Of a stretch of DNA of 64,000 nt, positions 1-9,518 are shown piece after piece. The stretch spans positions 1-64,000 of the forward strand of contig NW_013653353.1 in assembly GCF_000499385.1 (NCBI RefSeq), given 5' to 3'. The stretch's first letter is position 1. Every line of letters starts with the position of its first letter. The notes under the pieces were generated by a model. It made no database searches. It worked only from the letters and a program-made list of their open reading frames with translations, and was not told the origin of the DNA. Made by a program: the position numbers and the translations under genes. The stretch comes from Eimeria necatrix. Lineage: Eukaryota; Apicomplexa; Conoidasida; Eucoccidiorida; Eimeriidae.

Positions 1-1962
1 GTTGCCCCAGCTAGTGCTTCGGCTGCTGCGGCCGCTGCCGTTGCAGCTGCTGCGGAGAGCCTCCTTGCTGCTGCTGTTGCCAGCAAGTCTGACAGCGGGT
101 GCTCCTGTCTTAGGGCTGTTGGAAGCCTTTACTGTTGCTTCTATTTTTGAACTTTTATTTGTTTAATTTATTTTTCTTTGCTTGACTTCTGCGCGTCTGC
201 ATGCACGCGGTGTTTGCGAACGAGTGCTGCGGCTCGCTGCGGTGTCTGTACACCGCAGAACTCCACCGCCATTTCGACTCTGTCGCTGAGCCACTTGTCG
301 AAACCGGATATCGACACAACTCATTCTGCTTTGCGAAATCGACTAAAGTTGCAGTTTGTGAGCCCTTTGGAGCGAAAAAGACAAGTGCGTGAGCTTCCCC
401 GGGCTCAGGTTTACGTACACCCCAGCCGAGCTGTACAGACACCCCAGTTCTCTCCTGCATGCGCCCCAAATGAGTTGCGCATACACCCCAGCGGCGGTGT
501 CTGTACACTCCAGCAGCAGGGCCTGTGCGCGCAGCCACTCGAGGTGTCTGTACACCTCGCTGGCTTCCAGGCAAAGTAGCAAAAGAAGGGCAGCAGCACA
601 AGGGCTCTAGTGCTGCGTTTTCCCTCTTTGTGTTTTTGCTTCTCTGCCTCCTTTAGGGCCTCCCCGTTGCCCTCTTTGCTGCTCGCTGACTGCAGGACTT
701 TCTTTCTGTTTATCTCTTATCTGCTTCTTCGTTTTCTCCTCGCTGCTGCTGCTGCGCTGCCCGCTGCTTCCACCAGCTCTGCGCGTTCCGCTGCAGGCGG
801 TGCTGCTGCTGCAGTTGCTTGCCTAGCTCCTCTTCCTACCTCTTTCTATCTTTTCCATTTCCTAATTTACACCTTGGGACTCGTCCTGAGACTCCCTGCT
901 GCGCTGCTGCGTCTGCTGCTGCGGCCGTTTGCTGCTGCTACGACCTTTTGCTGCTGCGGCGGCCCCTGAGGCCGCTGCTGCCTTTCACTTCGCTTTTGCC
1001 TTTTTCTGTGTCTCTTTTCATTGCTCTCTCGGCTATCTTGGCACCTCTCTTTCTTTTCCGTTCATTTAGCTGTTTCTTCCCCAATTTCTGTTTCATTAAA
1101 TCACTTTTTGTCTATTTTTCTTTTCCTGTTTTTTCCTTTCATGGCTTTCTGAGCTGCGGGTGTCTGTGGCGCTGCCAGGTTTAATTCTCTCAGCCAAAGG
1201 CTGGGAGATAATCTGATTTGTTTTGCATTTGCTGCCCTATTGCTGCAGCTTCTGCTGCTTATCTTTTACTTTTATTCTTTCTTTTTGTTTTTCTCTGTTT
1301 TCCGCTGCTGCAGGCTTTCTGGCTGAAGACTTTGGGCGTGGCTGTGCGCTCTCTGGAGGGCCGCGCAGCAGCAGCAGCAACTTGGCTGCGGCAGCGCCAC
1401 CAGCAGCAGCAGCACAGGCAGTACAAAACGGACTGGCGACTACAGCAGGAAGCCAAGGAAGCAGCAAGCATGCAGCAGCAAACAGACACGGGAGAACTAA
1501 CAAACACTGACTCATTGAGAGAAGCAGGTGAGCATGATTTTCAACTACGCAGGCTTTGAGTTAGAGGCTGGCGAAATACCAATTTCCAAGAGCTGCAGTG
1601 CTGCTGCAGCAACATAGAAGCTGCTCCTTTTGTGCTGCTGCTGCTGCTGTTGTGCTGCCGCTGTGCTGCTGGTACTGCTGCACACAAGCGCCGGCGCATC
1701 CGTGGGTGAGCCGCTGCTGCCGGCGTGTCTGTGTCTTGTTGCAGTTCCTCCACCGTTTCCCTTGCCTGGAAGTCTAACTAATATAAACCACAGGTTTTAT
1801 AATGTTTTTAAACTTATGAATGCAGCAGGATGGTGAGTCATGGCTGCAGCAGCAGCCCCTGCTGCTGCTTCTGCTGCTGTTGCGGTCTTTGCGCTTTGAA
1901 GCGTTGGTGCATGGTATGCCGGTCTCGCCTTCCGAGCCCGCTGCAGCAGGCCTGACTCTGTA

Positions 1963-1993
<31 letters not shown>
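1..1993. other. Repeat-rich region upstream of SufD
   Basis: Dense CAG/CTG triplets and pyrimidine-rich DNA give open frames of Leu, Ala, Ser or Cys with no recognisable domain. One stretch, about 1311-1527 on the + strand, is bounded by an AG after CCGCTGCTGC and by a GTGAGC donor and could be a 5' exon of SufD. Its phase does not join the exon starting at 1994, so I did not include it. No convincing initiator or transit-peptide exon for SufD was found here. A cluster of small hairpins lies at 239-558. Confidence 0.6.
239..558. repeat. Cluster of GTGT-CTGT-ACAC inverted repeats
   Basis: Four copies of a GGTGTCTGTACA(C) motif in 320 bases, on both strands: 239-256 (arms GCGGTGT/ACACCGC, loop CTGT), 429-447 (reverse orientation), 494-511 (shorter arms) and 541-558 (arms GAGGTGT/ACACCTC, loop CTGT). 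Two are perfect 7-bp hairpins whose outer bases covary while the core and loop stay constant. A fifth copy lies inside a SufD exon at about 2091-2109. Function unknown; a protein-binding site or a small repeat family are both possible. Confidence 0.7.
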
Positions 1994-4900
1994 GGATGCA
2001 TGTTTGGAATTGCCCACTCCCCACTCTCGGCTAGAGAGCTGGCGCTTAGGCTCTGAGCTCCGCCATCTGTACTTCACTCGCTTTGACTCTCGGGTGTCTG
2101 TACACCGCGAGTTGCTGCCGCAGCACCTGGAGGAGTACGTGCTGCCGCATGCAGACGCAGTGCTGGTGCTGCGGGATGGGATCGTCGATCCCAGCCTCAG
2201 CAGGGGCGTGGGGGTCTTAGCTAGCCAGCTAGCTGACCAAGAAGAGGTGGGGGGAGTGGCAGCTAGCCAGCTGGAAGGCATGGAGCGGAAAAACCCTCAC
2301 GAGAAGCAGCAGCAGCACAGCGCGCACAAAGAGAGCTCCTGCGGCTGCCCAGAGACGGCAACAGCGGCAGAAGCAGCAGAAGCCGCAGCAGCAGCAGCTG
2401 CTGCTGCTGCGGGAGAGCCAGAGGACGGGGAGAACGGGGAAGGGGAGCCGCTGCCTGCAGTTTGCTGCAGCTTCTTCGATCTGCAAGACGCACCAGTGAG
2501 GGCAGAGATCGAACAGCAGCTGAGGTTTATTCCTGAATATACGAATTACTGGCGGAAGAACACTCAGCCTTTCCACAGAGGCCAGGTGGGGCTTTCCGCG
2601 GACTGCACAAGTGCCCACAGGCGCGTTGAGTCTGCAGAGAGCTGCTGCTTCTTTGTGCTTATAAGCTTCTGCATGCATTCATTTCACTTGAGCGTATATA
2701 CACCCAAAGAGCCACAAAACACAGGTTTCGTGGCTCCTTGCCTGTACGTACACTCAAATGGTCGCGCGCGTTTGCTCCTTGCAGCTGTTGCATGCTTTTG
2801 CGCTACATATGTGTACGAATGTGTATATATATGCATTATGCATGTATGCATTATGTGTATGTGTACGTGTATATACACGCACATATATATACATATATAT
2901 ACAGTTCATGTGCATATGGGCTCACGTTTATACGTGGGGAGCGTAGGTGCCTTTTAAAGGATGTAAAATGGACAAAAACTCGCACAGATTGCTTGCAGAT
3001 GTGCGCATGCATGCACATAGACGTGTGGCTTTTGGGGTGTACTCACAGGTGGGGAAGACGAGCCGCAAGTATGACAATGACTTTGCCATTTATGACTATC
3101 GCAAGTTGGACTTTGGAATGGCAAAGATGTCTGCACTGAATCTTGCGGGGATGCATGACGCAGCAGCGCTGATTGTTACTGACTGGGAGGAAGAGCCTGC
3201 CAATGCAGCTGCTGCTGCTGGCGATGACAGCAGTGCTGATGAGCAGGAAGAGGCTTCCCAGAGGGCAGCAACAGCAGCAGCACTAGGAGGAGCAGCAGGG
3301 GCTGGTGAAGGTGAAGGAGATGCAGCGACAGTTAAAGAGACAGGGAACACAGATGGGCGCTCCAAGAGGAAGCCCGTTGTTTTACAAGTCATTCATGTAA
3401 CAACCTCAGATGAGATAGATCGCATTGGTGAAGGCGGAAGCAGCAGCAGCAGCAGCAGCAGCGATAATGCAAGAATTGCGACTCCGCTGATAAACCCTCG
3501 TTTTGTAATTCACGTAGGCCGCAACGCAAAGTGCCAAATACACCAAACCCAAGTCAGCCTCTCTTCTTTGTTGTCTCCGACGGAGCAGCAGGAACTGAAG
3601 CAGCTCAAGCAGCACAAACGGGAGCAGCAGCAGCAGCAGAAGCTGACACAAAAGGGGTTCAGGGGGCCTTGTGTCAACTCAGCCACAAGAGTGGTCCTGG
3701 AAGAAGGTGCAGAGTTGCATCATGTCTATTCCCAGGTAGCCAGCTCTTCCTGCGGACTGGAAATCCAGCCAGCTAGCTTGAGTATTGGTCTGCCACTGCA
3801 GCTAAGCTGGCGTGTGTTGCTGCTGCTGCTGCTGCTGCCGCTGCTGCTGCGGGCTTCCCACTGTTTTGAGCTGCTTGTAGCGTACACGTGATTACCTCGC
3901 CGCGCGCATTCAAACAGTAAAAAAAACAGCACTTAAAGCTAGGGATTTAATAGCTCAATCTTTGTATATTCCATTTGCGTCTATTGCGCATGCCGTTCAA
4001 CTTGTTTGCAGGAACTTGATGAAGACAGCGCACACTTTGAGAACCTCTCTGTCTGCTGCCAGCCTCGATCGAAGTACAAACTCACTTTTGTCGACCTGGG
4101 AGCAGCCCTCAGCCGCTTCGCTTTGCAGGTAACAGCCCCACCACCAAGTCAGCAGCTAGCTGCCAAAACGCCTCCGGCAAAGCCACAGCAGCAGCAGCAG
4201 CGGCAGCAGCGGCGATCTGGTCAGCGGGAAGCTGCAACAGCGGGCAGGAATGCATGCAACTGTAGCTTTACTTAAATAGTTAAAATAGGGTGGCACAGCG
4301 CTTAGCCTAGGACTTGGTAGGCAGGCTTTAGCGCGCACGGCCTAAGGCTTAGGGTGTCTGTGCTTTGATTGTTTGCTACGGAATGCAGGTGGAGGGTTCT
4401 GAGGGTTCGTCACACGTATCTCGGGGCATTTCGTTGCTAAACAAAGACCAAGACCATTCCAAATTTGAAATGCTGCACCACATTGCCCCGGACGCAGAGA
4501 CAGATCAGGTCCACAAGAGCCTTGTGGCAGGAAAAGGTCAGACACGCAGACCCGCAGCGCCCCGAAACTATTAGTATTTGTTAGCCACCTAGCTTGCAGC
4601 CAGCTAGTTAGCTAACAGCTAGCTAGCTAGCTAGCTAGCCACGTTTTGACGCAAATGAAGGCCACGCACGGCGGCAGCACGTGGTAACTAGCCGTGAAGG
4701 TAGCGAGCTAGGCAGCTAGCTTGTTAGGTAGATTGCAAGGAAGACAGGCAAAGTGCTCACTGCGTAGCTGGTCACTTCCGCTTCGCTGCATGCAGCTCGG
4801 GCTATATGGCGGGGGCGCATAAGGATAGAACGGCAGGGAACAGGAGCGAGTGCCTCGTCCTTAAATCGTGTTATTTTGCTCGAGGACGGCGCGAGATGTG

Positions 4901-6157
4901 TCGCAGTGCCCACTCTCGAAATTGTTCCTGAGGATATCAAAAAGGTAATGTGGAGGCTTCCTAAGCTCTTGCCTGATCGAGAGTGCTGGTTTTTTGGACA
5001 GAGCTGATGGCTTGAGGCCGAGATCTTAGGTTTATTTTCTGTGGATTAATGCATGAGTTGCTCAAGTTAGGAAAATTGAATTGGGCTTTGGGGCTTCGGT
5101 GCTTAGGTCGTGTTCTAGCGTGCAGGCCCTTGGTTGCTGTGATGTGAGGGCTTGGCTTGCCTTAACCCTAAACCCTAGGGCCCTAGGAGTTAGCACTTAT
5201 CTTTCAGAGGTTAGGTCTCGTGCTTTGGTGCTCGCAGGCCACGCATGGAGCTGCCATACGGGACTTTGACACGGAGCCGCTCTTCTATATGATGAGCCGC
5301 GGACTTCCTATAGATAAAGCCAAGAGGCTTTTGATGCTGGTAAGGCAGACTCAAGGATTCTGGCTTTCAGACTTCACGGTTTATCGCCTAGCTGCATGCA
5401 TTGTAAATCAGCTGCATGCAGTCTAACTCAGTACATGCACACGAACTCAAGTGCGAGTTAATGGAGAACCTGAGTTACAAATTCCTTCGCTTGGGTGACT
5501 GCTCACCTTTGCGCATTTGCATGTTAACATATTGCTGAAGACAATAGAGCTCAATCCAAGGAGGCTTCGGTGTAGTTACCCGCAAAGGCGGTGTTGTGTG
5601 GACATCAATGGGCAGTACAAATACGGGGAATACGCGACCATTCGGGCATCTGTAGACTTCGTTCATGAGCCTTTTGTGCATTCGAAATGAAAAAATCCAT
5701 GCTGAGTTGCATTTGGGTGCAAGGTGATATTTTGCTGACGCCGGTGGCAGACGCATCCTTGTAGAAGACATAGCTAATTCCACTTTCAGCCAGGCTATGA
5801 TGTGAACGTGCCTCCATGAGTTCGTGGATGGGTATGCGTGCAATGCATTTGTAGGTGCGCCCACAGCTGCATGCGAAAACATAATTTCACTTGTCCAGAT
5901 TTGCGGGCATACTTGCACCCACGCCCGATATGTGTATTCATATATATATATATATATATATTTATATGCGCCTACATGCAGTGACATCTGTTTTTTGGTG
6001 GTTGTTGCAGGCGTTCGTAGATGATGTCGTAAGTCCTGTTAATGACGAGAAACTGGCCGCAAGAGTTCGGCGAAAAGTTGAGGGGCTCTTGCCGAAGTCG
6101 AGCTCTGGCCAGATACATAGACACCACATGTTTCGGGGTGGCGATGGCGGGGGTTGA
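1994..6157 (+). CDS. sufD: SufD, Fe-S cluster scaffold subunit (apicoplast SUF pathway); 5' exons unresolved
   Basis: Partner of SufB and SufC in the SUF scaffold; in apicomplexans the SUF pathway acts in the apicoplast. Exons I can phase: 1994-2585, 3049-3735, 4012-4128, 4389-4536, 4796-4944, 5238-5339 and 6011-6157. All junctions are GT-AG and keep frame. In order, the translation shows the N-terminal LPTP...ESWR motif, VLRDGIVDPSLS, FGMAKMSALNLAG, the beta-helix core (INPRFVIHVGRNA; VVLEEGAELHHVYSQ), FVDLGAALSRF, LVAGKARAIWRGRIRI, LEDGARCVAVPTLEI, ATHGAAIRDFD and a final LPIDKAKRLLML-AFVDDVV. HHVY and the ATHGAA block fit SufD better than SufB. Coccidian Ala/Ser/Gln runs are inserted at about 2375-2412, 3195-3300 and 3440-3465. 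The start codon and targeting peptide lie in unresolved exons upstream. Family call is firm; the exact 5' edge is not. Confidence 0.88.
2376..2412. repeat. (CAG)n/(CTG)n tract in SufD exon
   Basis: Imperfect GCAGCAGCAGCAGCTGCTGCTGCTGCTGCGG tract coding for a run of about ten Ala in the SufD N-terminal part. It is an inverted CAG/CTG repeat, so it could also fold as a hairpin. Confidence 0.85.
3438..3465. repeat. (AGC)n microsatellite coding poly-Ser in SufD
   Basis: Eight consecutive AGC codons interrupt the SufD reading frame just before the conserved INPRFVIHVG block, a typical coccidian homopolymer insertion. Confidence 0.9.
4616..4640. repeat. (AGCT)n microsatellite in SufD intron
   Basis: About six AGCT units in a row in the intron between SufD exons 4389-4536 and 4796-4944. 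Scattered GCTAGC copies continue on both sides. Confidence 0.85.
5940..5962. repeat. (TA)n microsatellite in SufD intron
   Basis: About eleven TA units in the last SufD intron. A related TATATA/TGCATG-rich stretch occupies the intron at about 2815-2905. Confidence 0.85.
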
Positions 6158-7028
6158 GTTGATTTTTTCGCCAGTGCTATTGGCCGTTAAGGGCTTAGCA
6201 TTCAAGTATGGCGCATGTGTATATGTGTGCAAGCTTGCATTTGCATGCACAGACATACTTTCGTTTGTTCTTTTAAGTCTTTGGCAGTTCTTGAAGGACG
6301 TAGAGGTGCATCCAAGCGCAAATTAACAGACGCCTTGTGTCACGCAGGAGCTCACTTTTAGCAGGCTTGCTGGTAGAATCATTATTAGCGAGGTAGTGAA
6401 TTACGAACTTAGATATACGGACTTACACTTAAGCTGTAGACCAGAAGGTGGTGTCCTTTCCATCAACTTTCCCAGATGCTGGCTACAAAGATAGCGGCAT
6501 ATTTGCGTAGGGTAGATAGACTCTTTCCTACTTCGCTTGATCTGAAGTATCGCTATTTATCAGCTTTTTGGATCCAAGTCTATTTACAATTCAGGAAAAA
6601 ACAAGCCTTAGCAAAAGGTACAGATGGACAGGACGAGGCCGTCAACGACCCATATTATCCTTTACCTATTACAGCATCGAAAGGCTGATCAGCCCCTGAC
6701 TAGTTAGCTTGAAACCGCTGTGTAGGGTCAGTAACGGACCCGTTAGAACTCCCCCAAGCCTCTGCGCCTGCGCCTTCTAGGTGCGAGTTTGTAAAAAATG
6801 CACATTCTGGTGAGCTCCACCTCCAGCTGCATGCCCTGCACATTTCCCAGTTGTTGGCTGTTGCGGCCCACCAGGAGCAGCACCGTGGCTGCAGCGCAGC
6901 TAAGCCTCTGAACCGTTGCCTCGTCCGACGCGTTGGTAGCCGCAGCGCCATTAGCCTGGAGCCTCTAGTGAAGAAAAACAAAAGGCACTGCAGCAGGAGT
7001 GCAGCACGAAAATGTGCTATTTTGCCCT
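6158..7028. other. Between SufD and the 829-residue gene; possible 3' exon on minus strand
   Basis: No firm gene. On the minus strand, 6966-6743 reads as a coherent peptide with hydrophobic heptads, containing QGMQLEVELTRMCIFYK and ending in Arg-rich residues. It follows a good pyrimidine tract and AG (TTTTTCTTCACTAG). It could be a last exon of the 7029-9518 gene, but I found no in-phase donor. Confidence 0.35.
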
Positions 7029-9518
7029 CTAGAGCAGGTAAAGCGCCAAGATGAAGGGGTGGTTAGGGGCTGGCTTGTCCGTTTGCAGCTTCGCCCACTG
7101 ACGTATGATGGCTTCCTTTCTTTTGCGCAAATCACGAGTGGTGGCCCTCTGTTTCTCGAGAAACCCCGCGAGCTCTGAGCAGATGTGCGCAGTGTGGAAA
7201 TTCCTGCCCCACTCCTCTACTTGTTTTGTGTCCACACTGGCCGCATCTCGCCTTTGCTGCATTTCCTCAACAACTTTGCGAAACAAATGCATGGGGAACA
7301 CGGAGCCCAGAGCCGGGGGCAGTGGCAACGCCATCTCTGGGCTTTCCTGCTGCATTTCAACAGCCGCCGCCGTTGCTTCTGTTGCTGCTTTCACCCTTTC
7401 TGACGCGTCTGGTGGAGCTACTGCTGCTGCTTCCGCTTGCGTCGGCTCCACAGCCGTCAGAAAACCGCCAAACGACCTGCTGACAGCCTTGCTGTTTCTC
7501 AAGTGCGCATCCGCTACGGTAACCGCACCAGTCAGGAAAGTGACAACATCGCGGGGAACCACGGGCTCCTCGTTTTTACCTTCAAGGTTCTCTGGCACCA
7601 GATGGGGAGGGAGGTTGTGCAGAAAGAAGTCGAAAGAAACGTAGCTGTACTTCCGTTTCTTTCTGTAGCCCTCAGGCGTGGGCAGCGGCCGCCCGCAGTA
7701 GTAGAACGGGGGCGAAGGCAAGGACTTGGAGCGTGCGAAGAGGCGCACTCTTGCCAGCGTCTCCACGCGGACTTCTGCCGCTTTAAGTACCTCTAGAGTC
7801 AGCAGCAGCCGACCCACATACTCCTTTCTCGCCTCTATCATCGCCTCAGCAGCCCGCAGGGCAGCGGCGGCCTTTATGCTCAACGGCGCCTCATGTTGCC
7901 CGAGCTCTCCCTGCTGCACGTGCTGCAGCAGGTCAGCCCCTGCTGTAGCTTCTGCGAACGCGCTTGCTTCCTCCAACCCAATTTGAACTGGGTGTGCCGG
8001 ATCTCCTTCTTGTGTCTCTTCGACTTCATCAGTCTCGCTGTCCGAGCCTGCCTCAGTCTCGCTCTCATCTTCGTCCTCTTGAACCTTTTTGACACGAATT
8101 CTTTCCCTTTTCCCCTTCGGGTTGAGGGGTTCCTCTGTATGGTCTTGCATCAGGTCTGCGGCGAAGCTCCTTTTGGTGCTATCAGCAACTGAGGGTTTCA
8201 CGCTGCTGTAATCCCCTAGGCTCCGTATGCCGCTGTCAGTGTCTGGGCTTCTTGGGCTGCTGTAAGTCCCTGAGCTTCTTGCGCTGTCAGCGTCAGAGGT
8301 CCTTGCGGTGCTGTCGGCGTCTGAGACTCTAGCGCTGCTGGAGGCATCTGAGGTCCTTGTGCTGCTGTCGGGGTCTGAGGTTGCTTTGTTGCTGTAGGTA
8401 CCCGAGTTTCTGTTGCTGCTGTCAGGGTCTGAGGCCCTTGAGGCACTGTCAGTGCCGGAGCTCGTTTTGCTGCTGCCGGGTTCGGAGCTTCCTTTGCTGA
8501 TGTCCGCGACGGAGATCCGAGTGGCGCTGCTGTACACGCCGGAGCTCATGGTGCTGCTCTCTGCGCCGGAGTTTCGTTTGCTGCAGTTGTTGCAGTCCTC
8601 CCCGCCGTTTTCGTTGTCAGTGTGGAAGATCGCGGCGGCCCCGACAATCTCGGGCTCCGCCTGCTTCACGAGGTCCTCGAAGCCCACGGGCAAAGGAGGC
8701 CTGCGTTCCTTTTCGATTTCCTCAACGAGCCCCACGAAGGGCGCCAGGGGGTCTTCTTGGAACTCGCTGGGGAGGAAAGCGTCGGCGAAGTCCTCTTTGG
8801 AGTCGCTGAGGCACTTGTGCCAAGTGCGGCGCAGCTGGCGAACTGCGTTTCGGAGCTCCTTGTGCAGCGCGTTGACCTCCGCCTCGCCCAGCCCCACGCG
8901 CAGCGCCAGCTTGGGCACTGGGGGCGGCGCGGGGGGCGGGGGGGGCGGCGGCGGCAACGAAGAGGCGGCTGGGGAGGGCTGGAGAAGGTCTTCGTCTTCG
9001 AGGAGAGGCCGCAGCACCAGCTCGGAGTCCAAGTCCGCGTCGGTCCTCAGCAGCGAGCGCACCGCCAAAGAAAACAAAAGAAACACAAGTGCTGCACTCA
9101 GGCTGAACTGAAACGCCGCGTCCGGCTGCTTCATCATGCTCTTCATTGACCGCCGCAGCTTCGCCAGCCTCGTCTTCTCCTCTGCCACTCTCAGCCGCCG
9201 CCGGTAAGTTCTTGACCGCCGCCGCCCCCTCTCCCGGCCTTGCGTTTTTGTGTTCCTTCTCGTGGGCTTTTCTTCTTCTCTTCTGCGGTGCGTCTTCCGG
9301 GTTTTCTCGGTACCGCCGGCCCCCTCCGTCCGCGTCTCATTTTCCTGCGGCTGCTGCTGCTGCTGCTGCGGCTGCTGGGGATACACTGCCTCGTCGATTT
9401 CTAGGCTTGGACTGACCGCGTAGGAATCCACAGGGCCTTCGCCTGGGAGCTTTTCAGGGGCTGCAGCGGCGCCCACAGTCTCCGACAGAGGCGCCGGAGG
9501 CGAAGGTGATGACGACAT
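7029..9518 (-). CDS. Hypothetical low-complexity single-span membrane protein, 829 aa
   Basis: Not recognised. The ATG at 9516-9518 is used; the frame reaches slightly further upstream without another ATG. Visible order: a Pro/Ala-rich and Gln-rich N terminus (about residues 1-65), a very basic stretch rich in RRR (about 70-130), one hydrophobic segment with core FSLSAALVFLLFSLAV (about 135-155), a poly-Pro run near 190-205, then about 130 residues of imperfect Ser-rich units of the type SSxARTSDADS (roughly 320-455). A better-conserved-looking C-terminal third contains SLPSPPFYYCGRPLPTP and YVSFDFFLHNLPPHL. The basic cluster before the single span suggests a type II or signal-anchor topology (inference). 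Antisense frames of 179 and 232 codons over it are shadows. An extra 3' exon is possible. Confidence 0.7.
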   Translation of the reverse strand: MSSSPSPPAPLSETVGAAAAPEKLPGEGPVDSYAVSPSLEIDEAVYPQQPQQQQQQPQENETRTEGAGGTEKTRKTHRRREEEKPTRRNTKTQGRERGRRRSRTYRRRLRVAEEKTRLAKLRRSMKSMMKQPDAAFQFSLSAALVFLLFSLAVRSLLRTDADLDSELVLRPLLEDEDLLQPSPAASSLPPPPPPPPAPPPVPKLALRVGLGEAEVNALHKELRNAVRQLRRTWHKCLSDSKEDFADAFLPSEFQEDPLAPFVGLVEEIEKERRPPLPVGFEDLVKQAEPEIVGAAAIFHTDNENGGEDCNNCSKRNSGAESSTMSSGVYSSATRISVADISKGSSEPGSSKTSSGTDSASRASDPDSSNRNSGTYSNKATSDPDSSTRTSDASSSARVSDADSTARTSDADSARSSGTYSSPRSPDTDSGIRSLGDYSSVKPSVADSTKRSFAADLMQDHTEEPLNPKGKRERIRVKKVQEDEDESETEAGSDSETDEVEETQEGDPAHPVQIGLEEASAFAEATAGADLLQHVQQGELGQHEAPLSIKAAAALRAAEAMIEARKEYVGRLLLTLEVLKAAEVRVETLARVRLFARSKSLPSPPFYYCGRPLPTPEGYRKKRKYSYVSFDFFLHNLPPHLVPENLEGKNEEPVVPRDVVTFLTGAVTVADAHLRNSKAVSRSFGGFLTAVEPTQAEAAAVAPPDASERVKAATEATAAAVEMQQESPEMALPLPPALGSVFPMHLFRKVVEEMQQRRDAASVDTKQVEEWGRNFHTAHICSELAGFLEKQRATTRDLRKRKEAIIRQWAKLQTDKPAPNHPFILALYLL

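Noticed and set aside
610..1184. Leu/Ala-rich + frames that could be a transit peptide for SufD
   Set aside because: No ATG starts them, they are translations of CTG and pyrimidine repeats, and no donor joins them in phase to the 1994 exon.
2821..2905. Alternating TATATA/TGCATG tract as an AT-rich origin or promoter
   Set aside because: It lies inside a SufD intron and such tracts recur in other introns here; nothing marks it as regulatory.
2586..2957. Continuation of the SufD frame to 2957
   Set aside because: It runs past a GTGGGG donor into TATATA/TGCATG-rich intron; the family sequence resumes at 3049.
7105..9149. Long + strand frames of 179, 232 and 175 codons
   Set aside because: Antisense shadows of the 829-residue gene, produced by its GC-rich, Ser/Arg-rich codons.
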